From Pigmentiphaga litoralis (GTDB lineage Bacteria > Pseudomonadota > Gammaproteobacteria > Burkholderiales > Burkholderiaceae_B), in the NCBI RefSeq assembly GCF_013408655.1, contig NZ_JACCBP010000001.1, positions 682,001 to 746,000 on the forward strand: DNA of 64,000 nucleotides, written 5' to 3'. The notes beneath the pieces are model-generated. The model searched no databases, was not told where the DNA came from, and saw nothing but the letters and a program-made list of their open reading frames with translations. Both the position numbers and the translations under genes were made by a program. Positions 39,221 through 47,549 of the stretch are shown here, in pieces (within the stretch, counting starts at the first letter, position 1; every line of letters begins with the position of its first letter).

Positions 39221-40500
39221 GCGGTGTGCTCCCGGCGCAGCACGTTGGCCAGCGCGGTGTCCAGAATGTCGAGGGCTTCGTTGAAGATGCCGACCGGCGT
39301 GTTGAGCGGAAACAGGAAGCGGATCGCGTTGCCGTAACTGCCGCAGGTCAGCAGGATCAGGCCCGCATCCAATGCCTCCATGCGCAGCGCCTGGGCCAGC
39401 GCGGCCGATGGCTTGCCGTGCTCATCGCTGAATTCCATCGCGATCATCGGCCCGAGGCCGCGCACGTCCGTGATCTCGGTATGCCGCTCCTGGGCGCGGG
39501 CAAGGCGTTGGCGCATCGTGCGCGCCAGCAGGTTGCCGTGCTCCAGCAGCGCTTCTTTTTCGAACACGTCCAGGACGGCATGGGCCGCGGCGATGGCCAG
39601 CGGTGCGCCGGCATAGGTGCTGCCCAGGCCGCCGGGTGCGGGGGCGTCCATCACCGACGCGCGGCCGACGACGCCTGACAGGGGCATCCCGCCCGCCAGG
39701 CTCTTGGCCACCGTCGTGATGTCGGCAGCCACGCCAAAGTGCTCCATCGCGAACATCGTGCCGGTGCGGCCGACGCCGCACTGGATCTCATCGGCAATGA
39801 GCAGGATACCGTGCGCATCGCACAGCGCGCGCAACTGACGCATCAGGCTGACGGGCGCGGGATAGAAGCCGCCTTCGCCTTGCACGGGTTCGATGATGAT
39901 GGCCGCGACGCGGGACGCTTCGACGTCGTAACGGAACAGGTCCTGGATCGCCGCCATCGTGTCCGCCACGGCGGCACCGGTGCCGTCGGCAGGGAAGGGG
40001 GCGCGATAGACATCGCCCGGCAGCGAGCCGAAGCCGATCTTGTACGGCGCGACCTTGCCCGTCAGCGCCAGGCCCATCATCGTGCGGCCATGAAAGGCGC
40101 CGTTGAAGCTGATGATGGCAGGGCGGCCCGTCGCGGCGCGGGCGATCTTTATCGCATTTTCGACCGCCTCGACCCCCGTGGTGAAGAACACCGTTTTTTT
40201 CGGGAAGTCGCCGGGCACCATGGCGTTCAGGCGTTCGGCCAGGGTGATGTATTCCTTGTACGGAAGCACTTGGTAGCAGCTGTGCATGAAGCGGCGCGCC
40301 TGGTCTACGACGGCGGCTTCGACGCGCGGATGGCGGTGGCCCACATTCAGCACGCCAATGCCGCCCGCAAAATCGATATAGCGCTTGCCGTTCTCATCGA
40401 ACAATTCCGTGCCCTGCGCATGCGACGCATACACGTCGGTGGCAATGCCCACGCCGCGCGGGCACGCCGCGTCTTTCCTTTCGTTCCAAGCCACGCTCAC
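39217..40500 (-). CDS. gabT: Class III aminotransferase (4-aminobutyrate aminotransferase-like)
   Basis: A 427-residue PLP-dependent class III aminotransferase, close in sequence and length to GabT. Landmarks are FAGGIGVLNVGHRHPRV, FFTTGVEAVENAIKIAR, AFHGRTMMGLALTG, the LIADEIQCGVGRTGTMFAME block with Asp237, and the PLP lysine K266 in TTVAKSLAGGMP. It transfers an omega- or alpha-amino group to 2-oxoglutarate. A GTG start at 40500 has an excellent GGGAGAAGG site. The 80-base gap before it is AT-rich and could hold an internal promoter. In this context the natural amine may be an aromatic amino compound rather than 4-aminobutyrate; the symbol reflects family only. Confidence 0.88.
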   Translation of the reverse strand: MSVAWNERKDAACPRGVGIATDVYASHAQGTELFDENGKRYIDFAGGIGVLNVGHRHPRVEAAVVDQARRFMHSCYQVLPYKEYITLAERLNAMVPGDFPKKTVFFTTGVEAVENAIKIARAATGRPAIISFNGAFHGRTMMGLALTGKVAPYKIGFGSLPGDVYRAPFPADGTGAAVADTMAAIQDLFRYDVEASRVAAIIIEPVQGEGGFYPAPVSLMRQLRALCDAHGILLIADEIQCGVGRTGTMFAMEHFGVAADITTVAKSLAGGMPLSGVVGRASVMDAPAPGGLGSTYAGAPLAIAAAHAVLDVFEKEALLEHGNLLARTMRQRLARAQERHTEITDVRGLGPMIAMEFSDEHGKPSAALAQALRMEALDAGLILLTCGSYGNAIRFLFPLNTPVGIFNEALDILDTALANVLRREHTA

Positions 40501-40580
40501 GACCTTCTCCCGATAATCGTATTTAGATATTTGTCCTGCCGACCGATTCCCTGCTGACCGCCGCCCTGCTGACCCGTCCT

Positions 40581-40907
40581 CTACAGGCCGAGCTGTTCCG
40601 CCGGGACGCGCACGACGATGCCGTCCAGGCTGTCATCCATCACGATCTGGCAGGCCAGCCGGCTGCCTTCCGTGCGTTCGGGCACGATGCCGAGCAGGGC
40701 ACTTTCCGATGCATCGGCTGGCTTGAGCCGCGCCAGCCAGTGGCCATCGACCTGCACATGGCAGGTGCCGCAGATCGCTCCGCCACCACATTCGGCGTCG
40801 ATGCCCGCGATCTCGTCCCGCCGCGCGCCCTCCATCAGCGTCCATCCTTCGGGAATGTCGACCGTTTCGCGATCGCCATCGGGGTGTTCAAAAATCGCGC
40901 TAGGCAT
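40581..40907 (-). CDS. [2Fe-2S] ferredoxin of dioxygenase system
   Basis: A 108-residue plant/adrenodoxin-type [2Fe-2S] ferredoxin. The cluster ligands are C40, C46, C49 and C86 in the CGGGAICGTC and RLACQIV motifs, the Cx5Cx2Cx36C spacing of the adrenodoxin branch. It would carry electrons from the FAD reductase encoded just upstream (8-base overlap) to the Rieske oxygenase. The ATG at 40907 is preferred over 40934, which would add nine residues without family match. Confidence 0.92.
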   Translation of the reverse strand: MPSAIFEHPDGDRETVDIPEGWTLMEGARRDEIAGIDAECGGGAICGTCHVQVDGHWLARLKPADASESALLGIVPERTEGSRLACQIVMDDSLDGIVVRVPAEQLGL

Positions 40908-42135
40908 GCTGGGGCTCCGTAAGCAAAGGGGCACACGCGGGTGTCTCGGCGGACAGCGGCGCGGCGATCAATCGGGTTTTCTGGACGAAGTCGATGGGGC
41001 TGTCGACCGCTTCCACAGCGCGCAAGACGCCGTGCTGGAAACGTTCGACGACCCAGCCGCGGTCGGTATGGGTGACGTGATCGTCGATCGGCGCATCAAG
41101 CAGAACGAGGCCGGCCATCTGCAGCCGCTTGCCGCATTGCTCGGACCAGAAGGTGGGCGGGCGCAGCGCGGCGACGGGCTTGCCGGCCAGCTGCGCGGCT
41201 ACCGTGCGCGCCTGGAATAGCGCGTTCTGCACGCTTTCGATCCGGCAGCGCCGCTGGCCATGCTGGCTATGCGCGTTGGCGCAATCCCCGATGGCATAGA
41301 CGCCGGGGGCGGAGGTCTGGCACAGCGCGTCGACTTCGATGCCGTCGTGACACGCGATGCCGGCCGCCTCGGCCAGTTCGGTATTGGGCAGTGCGCCGAT
41401 GGACACCAGCAGCAGGTCGGCATCGAACTGCGCGCCGTCCAGCGTTGCGGGGGGGTGCGCCGCGCCACCATTCACGGTCACGCGCCATTGGCCTGGCTGG
41501 CCTTCACAGCCAACTACCGAGACACCCGTGAACAACTCGACGCCCGCATCCCGATGCAGGGCCGCAAACCGTGCTTCGGTATAGGGCGACGCCTTGCCGG
41601 CCATCAGCCGGCCGTTTTCGAGCACCGTCACGTGCAGGCCGAGCTTGGCCGCGGTGGACGCGATCTCCAGGCCCAGGTAGCCCGCACCGATCACGACCAG
41701 GCGTTGGCCGGGCACAAGCTCGGGCTTGAGCCGCAGTGCGTCGTCCAGCGTGCGAATGGCGTGGACTTGCGCCGCATCCATGCCGGGCAGCAGGCGGGCG
41801 CGGCCACCGGTGGCAAGGATGCATTCGCTGTACCGCAGCGACTCGCCACCCGCCAGGTCCACCGTACGCGCCACCGTATCGAGCCGCGTGACACGTTCGC
41901 CGCGGCGCAGGGTGATGCGCGCCTTGTCGAATGCGGCCATGGGCTTGAGTTGAACGCGCTCAATATCGAGCGCGTCCGACAACATCGCCTTGGAGAGCGG
42001 CGGCCGTTCATAGGGCAGGTGGGGTTCGTCACCGATAAGAAGGATGTCCTGCGGCACGCCTGCCTGCCGCAGCGCAAACGCGCATTCGACACCGGCATGG
42101 CCGGCTCCAATGACGATGACGGGCAAAGGGTTCAT
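40900..42135 (-). CDS. FAD-dependent ferredoxin reductase of dioxygenase system
   Basis: A 411-residue flavoprotein of the ring-hydroxylating-dioxygenase ferredoxin reductase family. It has the FAD motif VIVIGAGHAGVECAFALRQ, the family sequence LPYERPPLSKAML, the NAD motif LVVIGAGYLGLEIAS and VYAIGDCAN. It moves electrons from NAD(P)H to the [2Fe-2S] ferredoxin encoded next. The ATG at 42135 has GGAG upstream. About 190 bases of gene-free sequence separate it from the beta subunit gene; I see only GC-rich, partly self-complementary sequence there. Confidence 0.93.
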   Translation of the reverse strand: MNPLPVIVIGAGHAGVECAFALRQAGVPQDILLIGDEPHLPYERPPLSKAMLSDALDIERVQLKPMAAFDKARITLRRGERVTRLDTVARTVDLAGGESLRYSECILATGGRARLLPGMDAAQVHAIRTLDDALRLKPELVPGQRLVVIGAGYLGLEIASTAAKLGLHVTVLENGRLMAGKASPYTEARFAALHRDAGVELFTGVSVVGCEGQPGQWRVTVNGGAAHPPATLDGAQFDADLLLVSIGALPNTELAEAAGIACHDGIEVDALCQTSAPGVYAIGDCANAHSQHGQRRCRIESVQNALFQARTVAAQLAGKPVAALRPPTFWSEQCGKRLQMAGLVLLDAPIDDHVTHTDRGWVVERFQHGVLRAVEAVDSPIDFVQKTRLIAAPLSAETPACAPLLTEPQHA

Positions 42136-42324
42136 GGGGCACTCCACAAAAGACGGAAGACTTCACAGCGGCATGACGTGACGGCCGCAAGGCCGGGCGA
42201 CCCTGGGTGCTTGCGGCGGCGCCGAGGTACGGGCGCGAGCCGTCCCCGCCCGCGCCCGGTGGCGCGGGAGATGTCATGTCTCGAAACAGCGGATCTGCAG
42301 CCAGATGCCTGGCCGCCGCGGCGC

Positions 42325-42873
42325 CTAGAAAAAGACGGTCAGCGCCTTGCCGAGCAGCACCGTCTGATCCAGGTAGATCTCGCGGCGCCGCACCTGCAGG
42401 CCGTGTTCGGTGCGCCGCAGCGTATCGACGCGCTTGCCGACGAACCACGCCACTTCGCCTTCCAGCCGGTTCTGATACACGATGAAGCGGCACTTGCTGC
42501 GCACCTCATTGGCCGCGAGCGTCTGCCCTTCGGGAGCGCCCAGCAGGCGCACGTTGGTGATCAGGTGCGAGGTCCGCGAGGCCGGTTCTTCGGCCCAATG
42601 GATGCCCGTGTTGATCTGCGCGACGCGCTGGCGCAGTGTCTCGATGCCTTCATCGAACCAGGCGACGTCCAGCCCTTCGCGGGTGTATTCCTGTTCGCGG
42701 GCATCCCGCCGGACGTTGCGCACGACCGGCATCCAGTAGCGGATGTCATCGGCAAGCAAGGCCAGCCATTCGTCGTAGCGGCGTTCGTCCAGCAGGTCGG
42801 CTTCGCGATAGAAGAACTGCTCGATTTCCTGTTGCACCGAGGCCGGTTCGATGTCCAGATAGGTCTGTGTCAT
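42325..42873 (-). CDS. Aromatic ring-hydroxylating dioxygenase, beta subunit
   Basis: A 182-residue small subunit of NTF2-like fold, of normal length, with EIEQFFYREADLLDERRYDEWLALLADDIRYWMPV near the N-terminus and a C-terminal RRREIYLDQTVLLGKALTVFF typical of naphthalene/phenylpropionate-type beta subunits. It lies 9 bases after the alpha gene and will pair with it. Unlike the beta subunit at 3786-4373 it has no low-complexity insertion. Confidence 0.93.
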   Translation of the reverse strand: MTQTYLDIEPASVQQEIEQFFYREADLLDERRYDEWLALLADDIRYWMPVVRNVRRDAREQEYTREGLDVAWFDEGIETLRQRVAQINTGIHWAEEPASRTSHLITNVRLLGAPEGQTLAANEVRSKCRFIVYQNRLEGEVAWFVGKRVDTLRRTEHGLQVRRREIYLDQTVLLGKALTVFF

Positions 42874-42882
42874 GTCTCGTCC

Positions 42883-44223
42883 TCAGTCGTTGGCGCCGGC
42901 CATCAGCTCGGTCCACGACGTGCCCGCCATGAATGCGGCCCATCGCACGTAGTAGTTGCGGTTGGTCTCTTCGGTGAATTCACCGGTGGTGACGGCGCCC
43001 TTGAGTCCCGGTACCGGCTGTTCGTGGCCCATGCCCATCTGGTAGTTGTAGGCCAGGGTGCGGGCAATGGTGCCGGTGCTGGATTCGGTGGCATAGCACC
43101 AGTTTTCCATGTCGTCGGACTCGGTCATTCCGCCCGGGCCGGAATAGCGCAGGTAGTAGGCGCGCGCGGCTTCCTTGACAGCGGCGGGGGCATCCTTGTC
43201 CACCAGATAGATGCGCCACATTTCGGTTTCGGTGGCGCTGATCGGATGGAAGACGGCAATCGTGCGCGGCTGGCGCCCATGGATCGCCATGTTCGGGAAG
43301 ATGGTGCCCACGCTGTGCAGCACGCGCATCTTTCCACCCAGGCGGTTTTCGCGGTCTTCATAGACCTGGCGGTAATAGGCCTCGACTTCCGGGTACTTGC
43401 CATACAGCGGCGCGTACGGATTTTCTTCGGTGTAGGGCGCGCGGCCGACCAGACCATGGCCCAGGTTCTTGAACGAGATGGACACGCGGTTGGGGGTGGG
43501 ATCGCGGCGTCCCTTGCCCCCGGGTCCGATGCCGACGATGTCGACCGAGCGATGGCTGATGTCGTGGTACAGGTCGGCGTTGAAGTTTTCGGCAGCGGTT
43601 TTCCAGTTGCACGGGATGCGCCACTTCTGCACGCCGCCGATCATTTCCGATCCGCCTTCGCGGCCATCGCGATGGTCCAGCGCGAAGTCCAGGTAGAGCT
43701 TCATGTCGCCCAGGTAGTCTTCGAATGACGGTGCGTCGGCGTCCCACGTGGCCCAGATGGAGCCCTTGTAGTTCACCAGCTTGGCGACGCTTTTCAGGCC
43801 CCAGGCTTGCTTGTCGAGTTCGGAAAAGTAGTGGGTCTTGTAGCCCGGCACGCCGACCAGTTCACCGGCCTTCTCGACCAGGCGGCCGTCGGTGGAATAG
43901 CTCCAGCCGTGATAGGGACAGGTGAACGTGCGGTTGTTGCCGTGGTCATAGCGGCACAGTTTCATGCCGCGATGCAGGCAGCTATTGAGCAGGACCTGGA
44001 TCTCGCCCTGACGATCGCGGGTCAGGATGACGGAGTCGGTGCCCATGCGGCTGACGAAATAATCGTCGGGATTCGGCACCATGCTTTCGTGGCCGACAAA
44101 GAGCCAGGCACGGCTGAAAATCTGCTCCATCTCCTGCGTAAAAATGGTGTCGTTGACGTAGACCTCGCGGCTGACGGTGCCGGTTTCGCCGTCGACGAGG
44201 TTGCGTAGGGACGCCTGGCTCAT
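42883..44223 (-). CDS. Rieske aromatic ring-hydroxylating dioxygenase, alpha subunit
   Basis: A 446-residue catalytic subunit. Rieske ligands are C82-x-H84 and C102-x2-H105. The mononuclear iron site is in NADLYHDISHRS, with D217, H220 and H224; the two histidines are separated by three residues, one fewer than in the usual Hx4H, with the third ligand expected among the Asp residues around 370-375. The enzyme adds both atoms of O2 to an aromatic ring to give a cis-dihydrodiol. It heads the operon with beta subunit, reductase and ferredoxin, making a complete three-component system. ATG at 44223 has CGGAGA upstream. It is of the phenylpropionate/cinnamate/naphthalene general type; substrate unknown. 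Confidence 0.93.
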   Translation of the reverse strand: MSQASLRNLVDGETGTVSREVYVNDTIFTQEMEQIFSRAWLFVGHESMVPNPDDYFVSRMGTDSVILTRDRQGEIQVLLNSCLHRGMKLCRYDHGNNRTFTCPYHGWSYSTDGRLVEKAGELVGVPGYKTHYFSELDKQAWGLKSVAKLVNYKGSIWATWDADAPSFEDYLGDMKLYLDFALDHRDGREGGSEMIGGVQKWRIPCNWKTAAENFNADLYHDISHRSVDIVGIGPGGKGRRDPTPNRVSISFKNLGHGLVGRAPYTEENPYAPLYGKYPEVEAYYRQVYEDRENRLGGKMRVLHSVGTIFPNMAIHGRQPRTIAVFHPISATETEMWRIYLVDKDAPAAVKEAARAYYLRYSGPGGMTESDDMENWCYATESSTGTIARTLAYNYQMGMGHEQPVPGLKGAVTTGEFTEETNRNYYVRWAAFMAGTSWTELMAGAND

Positions 44224-44247
44224 GCTGTTTCTCCGTGATATCCGACG

Positions 44248-44270
44248 GATGACGATGCGACTGTCATCGT
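44248..44270. promoter_or_regulatory. overlapping inverted repeats upstream of dioxygenase operon
   Basis: GATGAC (44248-44253) pairs with GTCATC (44263-44268), and ACGATG (44252-44257) pairs with CATCGT (44265-44270). The pair lies 25-47 bases before the alpha subunit ATG on the minus strand, a place fitting an operator. Function is inferred from symmetry only. Confidence 0.4.
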
Positions 44271-44388
44271 GCTGTCGTACTGGAGGCTAAGGTAGGCCGG
44301 GCGCCTGGCAGTGTCTACGCATCGCCCGCCATACCCTCTATGGCTGGCGCGAATGACGGTGCGAAAACCGCGCTGCAGCGCGGTCCGT

Positions 44389-45552
44389 TCATCGGGTGGG
44401 GATGTCCTTGATGCCCGATCGGCGTGCAATGAACCGGGCAAGGCCAGGCCCGATCAGCAGGACGACCACGAAACGGCCGGTCTGCATGGCCATCACGAAT
44501 GGCATGTCGACGTTGCTGGACGCCGCGATGATGGCGACCGAATCGGCGCCGCCCGGACTGGTGGCCAGGTAGGCCGTAAGGGGATCGATACCGGCAAACA
44601 CCACCAGCATGACGGCGAATCCGCCGCATACGGTAATCAGCGTGACGACGGCGATCAGGACTTGCGGCAGCGTCTTCATGGCGTAGCTCAGGATGGGGCG
44701 GGTGAAGCGCAGGCCGATGCTCCAGCCGACCAGGCCGTAGGCCAGGGCCAGCAGCCACGGCGGCAGCACCAGCGTCATGCCGAATACGTTCTGCAGCACG
44801 ATCCCCACCACCATCGGCACCAGCAGCGGCCCGGCCGGAATCCGCAGGCGCAGCGCCACCCACGCGCCGCCCGCGGCCAATGCCAGGGTCTTGGCAAAGT
44901 CCACCGGGTTGAGCGGGGGGAACCACAGGATATGCGCGACCGGCGCGGTGGCCGCGACACTGGCGTCGCTGACCCAGATGCGGGTCAGGGTCGACGCCAC
45001 GATGGCGACCAGCACCACCCGCACGTACTGCATGAACGCAACCAGGCGGAAGTCCGCGCCATAGGCCTCGGCCATCAAGGTCATGGCCGACGCGGCGCCC
45101 GGGAAGGCGCCCCAGATCGACGTGGTGCCGGGCAGCACCTGCCAGCGTGTCATGAGCCATCCGATAATCACACTTGCGACGATCACCGATCCGACAGCCA
45201 GGACAAATACCGGCCAGTCCTTGAGCACTTCACCCAGCAGTGTGGCCGGAATGCTGTGCGCGATCATGCAGCCGATCAGCCCCTGGGCCAGCAGGAAGGG
45301 GCGCTTGGGCACGTTCAGCGTGCCGTCCACGTAGGCCACGATAATGGCCGCGATCATTGGCCCCAGCAGCAGCGCGGCCGACAGGCCGGCCAGTTCCAGC
45401 AGCGTCGCGAACACGATCGACAGCACAAGCAAGGCCGCCCAACGCTTGTACGGAACGCGGGGCTTGCCGCCAGGAGCAGGCCCGCCAGCAGGCGTGTCCG
45501 GGGTCGCGGTCAGGGAAGGGGGCGGGGAAACGTGAGGTTGAATGGGGGACAT
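44389..45552 (-). CDS. AbrB-family (COG3180) membrane protein
   Basis: A 387-residue polytopic membrane protein with about ten hydrophobic segments arranged as two similar halves. Landmarks are LLELAGLSAALLLGPMIAAIIVA in the first half and PPWLLALAYGLVGWSIGLRFT plus LATSPGGADSVAIIAASSNVDMPFVMAMQTGRFVVVLLIGP in the second, which define the AbrB/AmoA-like duplication family of putative permeases or regulators; real function is poorly known. A Pro-rich cytoplasmic N-terminus of about 30 residues precedes the first helix. It is divergent from a TetR gene over a 58-base gap that contains a palindrome, so it is probably under TetR control. I use the ATG at 45552. Confidence 0.85.
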   Translation of the reverse strand: MSPIQPHVSPPPSLTATPDTPAGGPAPGGKPRVPYKRWAALLVLSIVFATLLELAGLSAALLLGPMIAAIIVAYVDGTLNVPKRPFLLAQGLIGCMIAHSIPATLLGEVLKDWPVFVLAVGSVIVASVIIGWLMTRWQVLPGTTSIWGAFPGAASAMTLMAEAYGADFRLVAFMQYVRVVLVAIVASTLTRIWVSDASVAATAPVAHILWFPPLNPVDFAKTLALAAGGAWVALRLRIPAGPLLVPMVVGIVLQNVFGMTLVLPPWLLALAYGLVGWSIGLRFTRPILSYAMKTLPQVLIAVVTLITVCGGFAVMLVVFAGIDPLTAYLATSPGGADSVAIIAASSNVDMPFVMAMQTGRFVVVLLIGPGLARFIARRSGIKDIPTR

Positions 45553-45575
45553 CGCGGCACACGGCTGTGCGAGAA

Positions 45576-45593
45576 TGCGAGGATAGACTCGCA
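45576..45593. promoter_or_regulatory. palindromic TetR-type operator candidate
   Basis: TGCGAG-N6-CTCGCA, a perfect 18-base palindrome in the 58-base gap between the divergent AbrB-family gene and the TetR gene. A further GCGAG copy lies just left and CTCGCA recurs in the first codons of the TetR gene. The size and position suit autoregulation by the TetR protein. Confidence 0.65.
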
Positions 45594-45610
45594 AATCAGG
45601 ATTGTTGAGG

Positions 45611-46246
45611 ATGGCCTCGCAAAAGTCAATCGCCGTTGCCACTGCGCGCGAACCCAAACGCGAACGCGGCATGCAGCGCGTGGCCGCGATCCTGGATGCC
45701 GGCGCGGCCGTGTTCGCGGAAAAGGGCTACGACGCCGCGACGATGACGGAAGTTGCCGCGCGATCGAATACGGCGATCGGATCCCTTTATCGTTTTTTCC
45801 CGACCAAAGAAGTCCTGGCGGATGTGTTGCTCACCCGCTACGGCGAACGTATCCACGCATCGCTCGATGCCATCACCGCCGATGCGGCCGGACTGGACGC
45901 GGCAGGCTTGGCCGATCGGCTGGTCGACCTGATGAGCACCCTGCGGTCCGACCGCGCCGCGGCCATCGCACTGATGGACGCCCGGGGCGATGCGGATGGT
46001 CGCCGCAGCCGCTTGCGCGCGGACATGCGCGCGAGCCTGGTCGGCATCCTGGCCGTGGCCGGCAAGGTGCCGCCCGCGCAGGGCGCGCGCGTCGCTGCCA
46101 CCTTGCTCAGCCAGATGCGCAGTGTCGGGCCGCTGATCGACGAAGAGGCGGCCGGCTTGCCGGGTCTGCTGAACGAATTGCGGACCATGTTGCAGTGTTA
46201 CCTCGCCCACGTGTTCGGCACGGCGGGCGCCAAGCGGAAGCCTTGA
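45611..46246 (+). CDS. TetR-family transcriptional regulator
   Basis: A 211-residue TetR regulator. The helix-turn-helix (about residues 18-65) reads AAILDAGAAVFAEKGYDAATMTEVAARSNTAIGSLYRFFPTKEVLADVLL, a near-consensus TetR sequence. The rest is an alpha-helical ligand-binding domain. The ATG at 45611 is preferred over a TTG at 45602. It ends 2 bases before the start of an MFS gene, so it is co-transcribed with it, and it is divergent from the AbrB-family gene across a palindrome. Likely it represses both the permease and the MFS exporter and is released by a small molecule. Confidence 0.93.
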   Translation: MASQKSIAVATAREPKRERGMQRVAAILDAGAAVFAEKGYDAATMTEVAARSNTAIGSLYRFFPTKEVLADVLLTRYGERIHASLDAITADAAGLDAAGLADRLVDLMSTLRSDRAAAIALMDARGDADGRRSRLRADMRASLVGILAVAGKVPPAQGARVAATLLSQMRSVGPLIDEEAAGLPGLLNELRTMLQCYLAHVFGTAGAKRKP

Positions 46247-46248
46247 CG

Positions 46249-47538
46249 ATGTCGACCCCATCCCCCGCAACGACCGCCGCCGCCGGCACGACTGACAGCG
46301 CATCGGCCAGCGCAACGGCCAGCGCAACGGCCGGCGCCGATGCCGCGCCCGAGCCTTCGCAGCGGCGCAATCTGCACCTTCTGGTGGCCGCGCAGTCGCT
46401 GGGCGGTGCGTCGGCGCCCATCATCATTTCGCTGGGCGGCCTGGTGGGGCAGATGCTGTCGACCAACCCGGCGCTGTCCACCTTGCCGGTCAGTCTGTAC
46501 AACCTGGGGGTCGCGCTGTCGACCATTCCGGCCGCCCTCATCATGCGGCGCATGGGCCGTCGTATGGCGTATCTGCTGGGCGCCATGCTGGGTCTGGTCT
46601 CCGGCCTGATCGCGGCCTGGGGCATCGCCCGCAGCGACTTCATGATGTTCTGCGTGGGCACGACCATGGCCGGTTTCTATGGCGCCTGCGTGCAGAGCTA
46701 CCGGTTTGCGGCGGCGGACATGGCGGCGCCGGCCTGGCGTCCGCAGGCCATTTCGCGGGTGATGGTCGGGGGGCTGATCGCCGCGGTCATCGGACCGCAG
46801 GTGGTGATCTGGACCCGCGATGCCTTGCCGGCCGCGCCGTTTGCCGGCAGCTTCTTCGGTCAGGCGGCCCTGGCGTTGCTGGCCGTTCCGCTGATTGCGA
46901 TGCTGCGTATTCCGCCGCCGGCCGCCGTGACCACCAGCGGGTCGGGCCGGCCGTTATCCGAAATCGCCATGACGCCGAAGTTCATGGTGGCCGTCACGGC
47001 CGGGGTCGTGACCTTCGGGCTGATGAGCTTCGTGATGACCGCCGCGCCGATCGCCATGGTCGGTTGCGGGCACACCGTCGGTGAAGCCGCGCTGGGCATC
47101 CAGTGGCATGTGCTGGCCATGTTCGCGCCCAGCCTGTTCACCGGCCGGCTGATCGCGGCCATCGGCAAGTACGCCATGACCGCGCTGGGCCTTGTGCTGA
47201 TCGCGGCGGCGGCCTTGATGTCGTTAGGTGGCCTCGACCTGTTCAACTTCTGGGGCGGCCTGGTGCTGCTGGGGGTGGGCTGGAACTTCGGCTTCATCGG
47301 CGCAACGTCCGTCGTCACCGACTGCTATCGGCCGGAAGAGCGAGCCAAGGTGCAGGCCCTGAACGACTTCCTGGTGTTCGGCACGGTGGCCCTGTCGTCC
47401 TTCAGTTCGGGCCGCATGCTGGGCGCGGCCGGCTGGGATGCCATCAACCTGATGATGTTCCCGCTGGTGGCGGTGGTGCTGGTGATGCTGGGCGGCCTGC
47501 GCTGGCACGAAATGCGTGTGGCAGGCCGGGCGGCGTAA
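46249..47538 (+). CDS. MFS transporter
   Basis: A 429-residue major facilitator with twelve membrane segments preceded by an Ala/Ser/Thr-rich polar N-terminus of about 35 residues. The loop after helix 2 has MRRMGRRMAYLLGAMLG, the GxxxDRxGRR-type motif A in degenerate form. The sequence style (AQSLGGASAPIIISLGGLVGQML, FYGACVQSYRFAAADM) is that of the YfcJ/uncharacterised drug-resistance-like group. It starts 2 bases after the TetR stop, which supports a regulated efflux role. The reading frame is open far upstream on this strand, but that is chance openness in GC-rich DNA and not coding. Confidence 0.88.
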   Translation: MSTPSPATTAAAGTTDSASASATASATAGADAAPEPSQRRNLHLLVAAQSLGGASAPIIISLGGLVGQMLSTNPALSTLPVSLYNLGVALSTIPAALIMRRMGRRMAYLLGAMLGLVSGLIAAWGIARSDFMMFCVGTTMAGFYGACVQSYRFAAADMAAPAWRPQAISRVMVGGLIAAVIGPQVVIWTRDALPAAPFAGSFFGQAALALLAVPLIAMLRIPPPAAVTTSGSGRPLSEIAMTPKFMVAVTAGVVTFGLMSFVMTAAPIAMVGCGHTVGEAALGIQWHVLAMFAPSLFTGRLIAAIGKYAMTALGLVLIAAAALMSLGGLDLFNFWGGLVLLGVGWNFGFIGATSVVTDCYRPEERAKVQALNDFLVFGTVALSSFSSGRMLGAAGWDAINLMMFPLVAVVLVMLGGLRWHEMRVAGRAA

Positions 47539-47549
47539 CGGCGCCCGCC

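Noticed and set aside
41260..43728. Open frame of over 800 codons on the plus strand
   Set aside because: It is exactly antisense to the ferredoxin reductase, beta and alpha dioxygenase genes, all of which have clear active-site motifs. Its openness is due to high GC at third positions.
44311..46248. Very long open frame on the plus strand running into the MFS gene
   Set aside because: It runs antisense to the AbrB-family gene and through the TetR gene in another frame, with Arg/Gln/His-rich composition unlike any protein. Only the part from 46249 is homologous to MFS carriers.
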